64,000 bases of DNA from Pycnopodia helianthoides (Eukaryota; Echinodermata; Asteroidea; Forcipulatida; Asteriidae), in assembly GCA_032158295.1 (NCBI GenBank), contig CM063261.1, positions 2,666,001 through 2,730,000 of the forward strand. The letters are read 5' to 3'. The position numbers were made by a program, and so were the translations under genes. The notes beneath the pieces were generated by a model. It made no database searches. It had not been told where the DNA came from and saw only the letters and a program-made list of their open reading frames with translations. This document shows positions 1 through 10,263 of this stretch, piece after piece; the stretch's first letter is position 1; the number at the start of each line of letters is the position of its first letter.

Positions 1-267
1 GGCAGTGTAAGCACTTTATGTAATCCACCATATACATAAACTGACAAACCTGTAGAAGTTTGAGATCGATCGGCCATCTGGGTCACGAGAAAATAGTGAA
101 AAACCGATTACACATTTGCATGAAATCATATAGATTCAACAAACGAATAAAACGCTCACTGAGCAATAAACTCCAATCGGAAAATAAGTTTCTCATCAAA
201 TATGGCATTTCAGACAGAAATATTTTAAGTGATGTTTTCTACTATCATCATCAATAGACCGTGTAAG
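1..267 (+). repeat. TIR element family A, copy 1 (cut by window edge)
   Basis: The window opens inside a copy of a ~390-bp element found five times here. It starts at the internal 'ggcagtgtaagcactttatg' segment and matches copies at 1068, 7154 and 13444 as far as 'agaccgtgtaag', then diverges, so both ends are missing. There is no coding potential; the family looks like a non-autonomous DNA transposon (MITE). Confidence 0.85.
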
Positions 268-607
268 TCGAAATCAACCAAAGTCCGTGCAGATATAGAA
301 ATAAATTGTGAACAGAAGCATGAAGATAGAGCAATCCGTGCATCCACATTTCAGAGATTGCTATTTCTGTTTAATTTATTGTTCAATTCAAAAGCCAGTA
401 TAGAATCCATTTGTAACCGGATCAGCTTCAAGTGAATGTTCCTTCCAATTTCAAACAGACTTAAATAATACAGGAATATCAATCAAAATAACATAAAAAG
501 AGGAACTCATTTGGAGAAAAAAACCTGATACTAAAGAGACCACCACGGAAATTTTAAACTTTTCTGAAAGCTGCTCAGGCAATTATACAGCAATAGCAGT
601 GCAAAAT

Positions 608-917
608 AAATTGAATAGCTAGCTCAACGACAAAAGACGGAAAAAAGACATCCGATTGAACAAAAGGACGAAAGTTAATTTCGTCCTCTAAATTGAATAG
701 CTAGCTCAACGACAAATGACGGGAAAAAAATACATCCGAATGAACAAAAGGACGAAAGTTAATTTCGTCCTCTTGATAATTATTATGATACGCAAAAATC
801 TCAGCATTACAAAACAAGCATTTGAAACCTGCACCCTCTTGATAATAAAAAAATGATACGCAAAATGAACAATGGAATATGTAAGCATTACACAAAAACA
901 ATTGAAATCTGCATCCG
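608..917. repeat. Two adjacent local tandem duplications
   Basis: An ~82-bp unit starting 'aaattgaatagctagctc' and ending 'tttcgtcctct' occurs at 608-689 and again at 690-773 with few differences. It is followed by a weaker pair (774-839 and 840-917) starting 'gataat' and sharing 'atgatacgcaaaa'. The block sits between two family A copies. No gene is visible in 268-1067. Confidence 0.8.
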
Positions 918-1067
918 AAAGGCAGTTTCTTCTCAAAATCAAGTATTTAAACACGAGCTCCACTAAAGTTGTGTGTCTGTTTTAAACATGCGTTTTAAAA
1001 TAATCTGGAGAAAGGTTTTGACACAAGGCTTAGAAAATGTATTAATTTTGATAAACAGTATCGTCTG

Positions 1068-1445
1068 TTAAAGGAACATTACAGAATTGGTTTGTGTTAA
1101 CAAAACAGTTGCTGGCAGTGTAAGCACTTTATGTAATCCACCATAATTACATAAACTGACAAACCTGTAGAAGTTTGAGATCGATCGGCCATCTGGGTCA
1201 CGAGAAAATAGTGAAAAACCGTTTACAAATTTGCATGTGTTATACAATGCATGAATAAAACGCTCATGAGCGATAAACTCCAATCGGAAATTAGTTTGAT
1301 TTATTTCTCATCAAATATGGCATTTCAGACAGAAATATTTCTAGGGATGTTTTCTACTATCATCATCATTAGACCGTGTAAGTTTTATGTAAATCTGTGA
1401 CCAAAAGTATATTTTACAATTACCAATTCTGTAATGTTTCTTTAA
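1068..1445 (+). mobile_element. TIR element family A, copy 2 (MITE-like)
   Basis: A full copy bounded by TTAAAGGAACATTACAGAAT and its near-inverse ending in 'tgtttctttaa'. It ends about 440 bp upstream of the first GPCR start codon. A small internal deletion removes part of the 'catagattcaacaaatg' segment seen in other copies. No transposase is encoded. Confidence 0.88.
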
Positions 1446-1883
1446 TTATACAGCATTATGAAATTGGGCCCGTACGGGTCGTTTGGGCTGGTAATAGCAA
1501 TTCGCGTCTGCTAATTGCTTTTGCTCATGTTATGACATGGCATGGCCAATGTAGTTGACTGATTTTACTATCATCTAGAAAAGCAACGACTGCCTAGTCT
1601 TCACTAATAATGTTTCCATTTCTCATTACAGGTTGACACTTATCAATCAGTATGTGGCGATGAAGTAGAGGCTAATTCGTGTTGGTTTTTCATCAAAAAA
1701 GCCGGCAGACCGGTAACAAATAAGGTATGAATCGACGGTAATTATCTCTGAAAAAAAAGTACAGTGATGATAGGTGGAGTGTTTTCCTGACAGGGGAGAC
1801 ACCTTTTCAAGACTTCTACCCAAAGAGTGTCTGTGTGAATATTGTAGTTCATAGGCTAGCTATAGGATACGCATCACGGCAAA
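1446..1883. other. 5' flank of GPCR 1
   Basis: 438 bases between a family A element and the receptor start codon. A stop codon in frame with the receptor lies at 1863-1865, supporting the start at 1884 unless an intron intervenes. No convincing TATA box or strong splice acceptor is visible; 'tatag' at 1861-1865 is the nearest AG and lacks a pyrimidine tract. Confidence 0.5.
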
Positions 1884-2858
1884 ATGGCAGAACAAATCCT
1901 GTTTCTACGCGTCATAAAGACAGTCGTGGGAATCATTGGTTTGTTTGGTAATGGCCTGGTGTGTGTGGTCATATACCGCACCAAGGCCCTCCACACTCTT
2001 ACTAATGCCTTCATCACCAACCAGGCTGTAGCAGATCTCTTGGGGTCAGTGATGCTTCTGTTGACCAGTAACATAGACTACCCGCTTCTCCTCCCAGAGG
2101 GCGCCCGCGGGATACTTCTCTGCCGGTTATGGATTTCTGATTTCTTCTTATGGTCTTGTTTCATCACGTCGACATTCAACCTCGTCGGGCTAACGTTCGA
2201 ACGTTATGTTGCCATCGTTTTCCCGTTCCGGTACCAGACTCTTTACAATCGGTTCAACGCCTGCGTCATGATTGCCGCTGCCTGGGTCATAGGCACGTCG
2301 TACGCTACCTACTCCATAGCCATCCGCGCAGTGGAGGATCGCCGTTGCGTGGAGAAGCAATCTGCCGAGGTCAAATACATTGGATTTGCTATTACGGTCG
2401 TCCAGTACGTCGTGCCGACATTCTCGATGCTGTTCGCGTATCTTCACATCATCGTCGAGTTGAACCGAGGAGCGCGACGCGTCGGGGTGACGACAAACCG
2501 CCTACCGTCCTCCGTAAATGACGGGAGGGAGGAGTCTCTGCTACGGGCAAGGCGTAACACCCTGAAGGCCCTCATCATCGTTTTCGCCGTGTACTTCTGT
2601 TGCTGGACTCCGAACCTGACCGTCTTTGCAATGTTCAACCTTGGCTACCGGCTGGACTTCAGAGGAGCCGTCTACATCATTTCGGTCGCCCTGGCTGCGG
2701 CTAACTCCTGCGCCAACCCGATCATTTACGCGTTGAAGTATCGCCAGTTTCAAGACGGATTGAAGAAGTTTTATCGGTGGATAAGACGCTCAGAGCAAGG
2801 CTCGATTTCAGAACCTTTCGAGAATTCGGCTAGGTTAACCCTAAACGCCCCACAATGA
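1884..2858 (+). CDS. Intronless class A (rhodopsin-like) G-protein-coupled receptor
   Basis: A 324-residue seven-transmembrane receptor in one exon, expected in the plasma membrane and to signal through G proteins. Conserved core residues are present: N23 (1.50) in GNGLV, D51 (2.50) in AVADLL, C80 (3.25) pairing with C155 in loop 2, E106-R107-Y108 in place of DRY, W134 (4.50), P178 (5.50), the CCWTP motif with P243 (6.50), and NPIIY at 278-282. The N-terminus is very short, about 10 residues before helix 1, with no signal peptide. The tail lacks an obvious palmitoylation cysteine after helix 8. The start ATG has A at -3 and G at +4, with an in-frame stop 21 bases upstream. Echinoderms carry large lineage-specific sets of intronless class A receptors, several linked to chemoreception; membership here is inference. 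The ligand is unknown. Confidence 0.93.
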   Translation: MAEQILFLRVIKTVVGIIGLFGNGLVCVVIYRTKALHTLTNAFITNQAVADLLGSVMLLLTSNIDYPLLLPEGARGILLCRLWISDFFLWSCFITSTFNLVGLTFERYVAIVFPFRYQTLYNRFNACVMIAAAWVIGTSYATYSIAIRAVEDRRCVEKQSAEVKYIGFAITVVQYVVPTFSMLFAYLHIIVELNRGARRVGVTTNRLPSSVNDGREESLLRARRNTLKALIIVFAVYFCCWTPNLTVFAMFNLGYRLDFRGAVYIISVALAAANSCANPIIYALKYRQFQDGLKKFYRWIRRSEQGSISEPFENSARLTLNAPQ

Positions 2859-5137
2859 AACCACGGTTTAGGCCACACGAGAACGATAGCAACAGGAGGA
2901 GACTTTCATGCACACAATTTTCTTTTTAAAGAAACCGCTCGGCACAAGCAAATTTGCTTAGCAGAAACAGGTTTTTAAGACAGTGTTATTAATATTATAG
3001 TGGTGCCCGATTATTATGATTTCGCATATCAATGACAGAGTTATGGAACGCTAGGTGGCGGCAGTTATATCAGATAAACTTTAATGGTTTACGTACCGGT
3101 AGTTTTGAGCATGCGCACATTTCTGAGTACAGTGGATTTACATGTAAGCCTTCTGCCACCTAGTGTCTTCGGAAGCCTCTTATTTAATATTAACTGATCT
3201 ATCAGATTCCTGAAATTGTTCAATATGGAGGTGGATAGTAATTAATGAATGATGCACCCTATGTTTAAGTCTAAATTTTCTAGAGCTTTGTTTACCCTGA
3301 AGTCAAACTTCGTTACGTGTCCAACACTGTATAACTTTATTCTCGACACTACACATTAGTGGAGGTTTGAGAACACCCGCCTGCACCGATCTGACACCAT
3401 AGCAAAGAATTCAACGGTACACGTTAAAATTGATAACCATAAGATGAACCAAAAGGTCACTCCGTGCTCCATGCATAAACACATGGTTTAAGAATACTAT
3501 CACTGGAAGCACAACAAAAATGATTCAGAGTTTGTAATCATGCACTGAATGCGCACACATTCTATTGTTTACCCCATTGTGGAGACATCTTTTGTTCTTT
3601 CCTTGGTCCCTATTGTTAACATCCTCCCATAATGTGTACACGAATTTCATTGTGGAACACCCCAGTCTTTAGAATGTCCCCATGGAAACCTTGTGGTTTG
3701 TATTTAGACAAGTGTATGTCAAAAGCTGGCGAGAAAAAAAGAAATTGCAAAAAGTTACTTGAAAAAGATAGTTATTAAAAGTGGTTAAGACAAACTGGTT
3801 GAAAACTGATAAAAATCCGCCTGAATAGTTGTCTACAAATCATAGCTTGTATTCAATATTGGTAACTAATTAAAGTACTTCTTTTTCTTCCAAAAAATGG
3901 CAGGTTTTATAACTACATTGTCGAAGCATTGTCAGAGTTACCGCACACGAGACTGTTCCCCCAACAGTCTGGCTTGGAGCTCACGGCCTCGGTTTCTGAC
4001 AGATGTCAACTTCCCGGACATTTTGCATGCTACACCCAAAACCAATCAAACATAAGAAATTCTCATATTGTACATTACTATATCGTACAATGGTTTTTTT
4101 AATTACCATGAAATTCAGGCGTAAACAAAAAATTTATAATAATAATAAAACACAACAAAAACCCAACCTAAATATAAACAAACATTTATGAGTTCTATTG
4201 TGTGTTTTGTCCCCTCAAATAATGAAAAAAGCACGGCATGGTATTATTTGAAATGACAAGATGGCGTCCATTAAGTATTTCATGCCCGTACCTATTTAAT
4301 ATTAAGTTAACACAATGGTTTCAACTGCGTTATTTGGAAACCATTATCATGGCCCCACAGAGAGGTAATAACTTGCTCTTTATCAAAATGTACGTTCAGG
4401 ATACCAGATAAACTACGTCATAAAGGAGTACAGGCTCGCTAACGATGGCTATTGTTGTTGGAAATGAAATGTCCACAGACCGTATTCAACACAGAGCTGT
4501 GTGTGTTGGGGGCGGGGTGGTGAGGACTTGGAAAGGGGGGGGGGGCACATCGCACACTGACATTATGTTGATAGTGACGCTGGTAAGTGGAAATACTTCA
4601 GGGTGTGAATGTACTTTCAATACAGCTATTGTTTTAGACACTCCATAAAAATAAGTGAAAAGATATCTCGTAGAAGAATGACAAATCTTAACGACAAATT
4701 CTTGATGATGTACTTACAAATTACCATTAAAAATAAACAGTTTTGTCCATTATTATTAGTCATAAACAATCTACACACAGACACAAGGCTTATGTTCAAC
4801 CGCTTGAGGGCGCTCAACAGTGTGCCCAATTATTTATTACGCATCTGTAGTGGTTGCAACACAACTTGACCTTTTTCAAGTTGTAGATTCGGATGTCAGC
4901 AGTGAGCTTGCGCGTGCCTTGACCGCTGTCTAGTTTCTAGAATTGTTATTGCATTTTCGAGTAAATTAGTAATTTACACCAACGCATGGTATTTACGCAA
5001 TAAGTATTTCGTACTGGGCACTCTTGGGTAGACTGCGAGGGGAATCGCCTCCAAGTGTCTTCATACTGTTTATTCTCTGCCCCTTCTGTTCAAATCAGTG
5101 TGCATTTCCAACTGAGGCTGAACGGTAACTGAGAGTC
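2859..5137. other. Intergenic, no gene seen
   Basis: AT-rich sequence downstream of GPCR 1 with only short spurious reading frames. It contains an inverted pair of CTAGGTGGC motifs (3048-3061 on + and 3153-3166 on -) and a G-rich run near 4507-4545. No canonical AATAAA was recognised close behind the receptor stop. Confidence 0.6.
3048..3166. promoter_or_regulatory. Facing pair of CTCF-like motifs
   Basis: ACGCTAGGTGGCGG on + at 3048-3061 and ACACTAGGTGGCAG on - at 3153-3166 face each other about 90 bp apart. Each matches the conserved CTCF core CCASYAGRKGGCRS with one mismatch. It could equally be the TIR of an old element, so function is speculative. Confidence 0.3.
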
Positions 5138-5285
5138 AGGGACCGATTTCACAAAGCGTTAAGATTCATCTTAAGATGAGTTGTCAATATTGCCACAGCG
5201 ATTTGTATTATGACATCACTCTTAAAACTGATTATGTTTGTTAAGCTCAATCTTAGCTCTTTGTGAAATTGAGCCCTGGTCCCCT
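5138..5285. mobile_element. Short TIR element (MITE-like, ~148 bp)
   Basis: The left end 'gaccgatttcacaaagcgtt' and right end 'gctctttgtgaaattgagcc' form inverted repeats that continue into 'aagatt' and 'aatctt'. The size, lack of coding capacity and subterminal 'atttcacaaa' are typical of a non-autonomous DNA element; the palindromic element at 24100 has related termini. Confidence 0.8.
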
Positions 5286-7153
5286 TTCTGGTATCAGTTT
5301 GCCCTCTTGCAAATGCACACTTGGAAATTGACATACCTGAGCCTAAGTTTCATATCCAACGTCTTGGGGGACCCATAATCAAGATCCTTGTATCAATAAG
5401 TTAAACAATTTTAACTTACATTCTGCATGTTGTGACAGGTCCTGAAGTAATAGTAATTGTCAAGTTCCGTAGCCTTAACAGGGTGTGCCGTCCACGCGCG
5501 ATTCCGGGTAAACTGCTCTCAAATTCCTCATCCCAATTTCCACCATGCCCGGATTGAGAGACCGTGGACCAAGGGACACAGCCCCACCCGTTAGGTTGGG
5601 CTGCTGCCGTCGTCATGCATGACCGGCGAGCCAGCGAGTACCGGCCGTGCATAATCATTCACCCTTTTAGAAACGCCCCTGCGTGCTTGGCATTCCACGG
5701 GGGTTCTTAGTTTTTAATTGTTCCATCACACCACTCAAGTGATTGGGAGGCTGACCGACAGGCCAATCTAGCTCAGACCGGTCGCTGACCCATTTCTGCA
5801 TTCTTCTTTCTTCTCATAAGCAATTTTCATTTTACAATAATCTATTTGAATTTTAACAATTTTTTGTCACCGTCAGTTTCTACTATTTTGGAGTAATTGC
5901 TACTTATTCTGATCGTGATAGCAGCCGGTTACGAACACTCGAAAACACCTTTTGGGGGAAATGAGAACGTAGCTTGGCCCCTATATGCTATCTATCTCAC
6001 GCCAACCTACTGATCAGTTTCTTACTTATGATAACAACACCTTGTTAAATCCTTTGCAAAATTGATGATTTACCGATTTGAGACCAGAGCTGTGTATTGA
6101 GAGACTAAGAGGGACCAGTTTTCATTGGTCACCGGTTGCTGGACGCCGTTTTCTGTTGAAATGCAGCACAACCCAATGTGCAGTATAGTCTGGCAGCCTA
6201 TGTGCTCACATGCGTTTTTTGGGACCGAAACATAATGGCTTCTAATCTCAAGTTGTCGCACCTCTGTCAGTATACGGTTCTGTTTGAGACTGGTGTATCA
6301 CGCCCTCTAGTGATGAGTGTGCAGCTCCTAATCGAGTTCCTGTATCAAGTGCAATCATTTTCGGAGACTTCCTCCGATGATGCCATGGAGTCCTGGAAGA
6401 GCGCCCCCTTGCGTTCATACGTCCAAGTTTAAACACCCACTCGGCCGCGCTGACATCATCCACCGTTTATGCAGAGTGCTCGTTGCAAGAATCATCAACA
6501 GCACCCTCTACAGCCGAGTGTTGTTGATGATATCTTGGAGTTCGATCTTAAACCACTGTCTGTGTAGTGAGATGATGTTTGGCTGAGATGCTGCGATGAC
6601 CTGCTTCACCCACGCTTAAAAACATCTATAACTGTCTTATTAACTGAAGGTAAGTTCATTCACAAATGTTTCCTGGGGTAGACTTCGATAACTTCGACCT
6701 TACTTCAGCTAAAACTGCTACGCTGGCATTCTTTTTCGGTGTTGCAGAATTGCATTATGGTTTTTGTGGAACACAGGTTTCATTATATTGAAATTGTCCG
6801 TGTAAAAATAATTTCTTATGGTTGATATCCAATGGTCTGCTCGTGTGTCAATAATCACCGTGGGTGGCCTTTTAGTTTTGCAGTTGGCCACTTATTGCAA
6901 ATTATTGCAAAGTGGTGTACGTTGTCAGCACATGCTGACATTATTTCAATATTTTCCATTGCCTTAACCACAGCGTACACACTGGACAGCTCATACGTCA
7001 TGACATCCTAAGATGGACCATGCCACACGTCCTAGAAGGGCTGTCAATCAACAGGGGAAAGTGATTTGGTTAAAAGGGGAACACTGCCAGCATCCCTTGC
7101 GTACAAAATCGGTCTGTCAATAGATGAAACAAATAATTATAAAACTTATTTAA
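5286..7153. other. Intergenic, no gene seen
   Basis: Only short overlapping reading frames on both strands, without recognisable motifs. A CTCF-like core (rc ATCACTAGAGGGCG) occurs near 6300. I see no exon with good splice signals. Confidence 0.5.
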
Positions 7154-7547
7154 TTAAAGGAACATTACAGAATTTGTTTTTGCTAACAAAACAGTTGCTG
7201 GCAGTGTAAGCACTTTATGTAATCCACCATATACATAAACTGACAAACCTGTAGAAGTTTGAGATCGATCGGCCATCTGGGTCACGAGAAAATAGTGAAA
7301 AACCGATAACACATTTGCATGAAATCATATAGATTCAACAAATGAATAAAACGCTCACTGAGCGATAAACTCCAATCGAAAAATTAGTTTATTCATTTCT
7401 CACCAAATATGGCATTTGAGACAGAAATATTTCAAGGGATGTTTTCTACTATCATCATCATTAGACCGTGTAAGTTTTATGTAAATCTGTGATCAAAAAG
7501 TATATTTTACTTAGTTTTTTTCTTACCAACTCTGTAATGTTCCTTTA
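7154..7547 (+). mobile_element. TIR element family A, copy 3 (complete)
   Basis: A complete ~394-bp copy, from TTAAAGGAACATTACAGAAT to 'ctctgtaatgttccttta'. It differs from copies 2 and 4 by scattered substitutions and no large indel. Non-coding. Confidence 0.9.
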
Positions 7548-7704
7548 GGCAAAACAATAAGCTTAAATTAACCCAGGAACTTGGACATGTAAACAACACC
7601 CTTAGAAAAAGAACAAGAAAATGAATCGTTTAAAACAAACCCTTTATCATACCGGGAAAAAAAACCATGCCAACATGTACTGACAACGTACCCAGGGACG
7701 TTGC

Positions 7705-7937
7705 AACCAAACAGGTTCGCTCGTCCCCAGCGCCTTGCCTTAAAACCAAAGGCGCTGGGATGGGCAAACGTATCGTTAACGTTAATGCTCAGTCCCATGC
7801 TCAGTCCCATCATGCATCACACTCACACTGCAAGCACTGCACGCATGACGTACTTCCTGAACAAGAATCTGTGCAAGCTGATTAGCCCATCCCAGCGGTC
7901 CTGGATAGGCCGCTGGGGCCGACCGAACCAAACAGGT
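7705..7937. repeat. Hairpin-rich segment flanked by a 12-bp direct repeat
   Basis: AACCAAACAGGT occurs at 7705-7716 and 7926-7937. Between them are two stem-loops, one pairing 'ccagcgcctt' with 'aaggcgctgg' (7731-7757) and one pairing 'cccagcgg' with 'ccgctggg' (about 7890-7917). This may be an inserted element with a target duplication or a degraded TIR element. The 72-93 residue reading frames here are not considered genes. Confidence 0.5.
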
Positions 7938-7947
7938 CCCACATTGT

Positions 7948-8934
7948 AGGATTATTGTGCACTTAGTTCTCACAAATTTCACGTACATCAATGTACGCAT
8001 CAAATCCGACATTGTCTTGTCACCGGTCACCTTCGTTACAATTTTTTTCTTTACATAAAACATCGTACTAACCTCCGATGTTGTTAACTTGTTATTGTCC
8101 TAAACAATGGGAAAAGTAATACTGTGACTAATTTGTGAAAGTGCTTTGCCATACAGACCGAACAGATGCCATCAGGTTGGTTATTACCAGAGTCATTTTT
8201 AGACAAATGCCCGATACCCTTGGAGTACTTTAAATACTCATTATTACTATCATTATTATTAATAATTAAGCGTAATGTGTCCTCATGAGCCCAATTAAAG
8301 AATGAGTTGGGTTTACTCAATTTGGGACGATCGATGAAAGGTTTTGCCATGCACGGCAAGATTAATGAGAAATGGAGACTTTGCTTGGTGGACCGGAGAT
8401 ATAGTTATCTCCAGTGAAAAAGAACGTTTGCCTCTGAAAAGAGACAATATTGGTTTTGTTCCCCAACGTTTCGACTGGTTTGCCCTGGTCGTCATCAGGT
8501 GAATGAAGGTTTTGTATTTGGCGTTTCGGGATCTTGTTGATAGCGGGGACTGCTGTAGTTGGTGCTCAGTAATGTGTGTCTACCTTCTGTTTAACAGGGC
8601 GTGTCGGTTGTTTTAGACCTTATCAACGATCTCCATCAATAAGAATAATAATAGTAACAATACATCCCACGATTGGTTGCTTTGTTTCCAACAAATTCAA
8701 CACTATTTTTGAATAATGTGTGTAACATTGTTACAAACTTTTGCTACCTGTTTTTGCTTTGCATTTATGGCTTCCCATAGTTTTCCAACCTTGGTAGGCC
8801 AAACAATTTTTTTTTTTTTAAATCAGGTTGCGACATTGCAATAAAAAGGTTTTGAATAACGCGCGCGCAACAATGCTGGTACGCTGAAGTCACGCGCATG
8901 TTTTTAAGCACCAGATTATAATTTATAAAGAACA
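7948..8934. other. Intergenic, no gene seen
   Basis: AT-rich with short spurious frames on both strands. There is a GC-alternating stretch 'aacgcgcgcgcaac' near 8858-8871. No domain or splice structure is recognised. Confidence 0.5.
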
Positions 8935-9127
8935 GGGCCCAATTCCACAGAGCTGCTTAAGCACAAAAAGTGCTAAGCACAACAAAATTATGCTTGCCAG
9001 AATAAGGTTACCAGCCAAACTACCATGTCACAAGTACAATTTGTGACTGGTATCCTGCTCCTTTCTGCTTAGCAGAAAAAATAGTAAGCGATATTTTCTG
9101 CTTAAGCAGCTCTATGAAATTGGGCCC
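8935..9127. mobile_element. TIR element of the GGGCCCAATT / GCTGCTTAAGCA type
   Basis: Bounded by 'gggcccaattccacagagct' and 'tctatgaaattgggccc', which are inverted copies continuing into 'gcttaagca' and 'tgcttaagc'. It is 193 bp and non-coding. The interior carries further partial inverted sequence around 'tgctaagca' and 'tgcttagca'. A typical MITE. Confidence 0.88.
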
Positions 9128-10123
9128 AGATATCGTCCAATGAGCTGTCTATTTTACCTCTGTGAGGGCGTTGTTTGAGAGTGTGATATCGTATGCAAGG
9201 GGTCTTTTTTCTTCTTTCTTTTTAAAATTATATATTTAACTTTTTTTAAACTACTGTTTACCTTTTCCCTAATTCAGCCCCTGGGCTGTCATGGAAAATG
9301 TTTGTAACTATCATAAAACATTAATAACTATAACGTAGAAGTGCCGTAAGCAAAAGCGACAGTTTTTTTTCATACATTTTTAGCAGTGTTGCAAAGACTC
9401 CGACTTTATTTTCACATGACCGGATGCGCCTTGATGAGCTTGCTTGTCAACCGTAAGATTAGATCAGAAGAGCCTACCGAGGAGAAAACTTACTTTATTA
9501 ATAAAAACAAAACTTAAAAAAACAAAACAAGAACGACATTTTTACAATGTCATGCAATTTCGTGGATGAACGATGCTAAACACAAGCCCAGCGTGACCTT
9601 TTTACCCCAAGCTTCGGTGGTTTTCACGGGTTCCTTTTATTTTGTAATGGTTTTATCAAAACCGACTTTGGATATGAAATAACCTTCATTGAAGTTTTCC
9701 GGTTTTTTTTATAGCATATACGACTATTTGCTGCAGGAAAAAAAAAACACACACAAAACCAAAACAGAAAACAGAAAAAGTGCGTTTTTGAGTGTGTTTG
9801 TGATCGCTGTATTGATAATCCTATTCTCTCTCATAATCCTATTACTGCCCCTTCAAAAAAAATATTAATCTTATTATAAAAAATGGATTTTCCTCTTTCA
9901 TTGAAAGACAAAAAAACAGATAACGTCTTGGAATAATGATGTGCACGTCGAGGGTCACGACCATCGCCTTTTATTGCATGGGCTTTAATAAGGTTTCAAA
10001 GGAAATTAAATTAAAGCTTCTATTTATTCAAAGCCCATTCAACGGGTGACATTTTATTAAACCAGAACAAAATACAACTACGAGTTCTTCTACAGTACAC
10101 GCTGTAACAACTGCCATGCGAGG
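9128..10123. other. Intergenic, AT-rich, no gene seen
   Basis: Many A- and T-homopolymers, for example around 9730-9780. No reading frame, exon or repeat family was recognised. Confidence 0.5.
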
Positions 10124-10263
10124 TGCCCGGAAGCAAATTTATGTTCTGCAGCACACGTCGGCTATGGAGTCAACAGTTAAGGGATAGGGAAGAACAGCCT
10201 ATCCCTTAACTGTTGACTCCGTAGCCGACGTGTGCTGCAGAAAAAAAAACCGCTGCCCGGAAG
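10124..10263. mobile_element. Near-perfect palindrome with flanking 10-bp direct repeat
   Basis: Arms of 45 bp (10144-10188 and 10198-10242) pair with one mismatch around a 9-base centre, beginning TTCTGCAGCACACGTCGGCT. TGCCCGGAAG flanks the structure at 10124-10133 and 10254-10263 and may be a target duplication. A diverged relative with the 'actgttgac'/'gtagcc' segment lies near 34223-34320. Confidence 0.75.
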
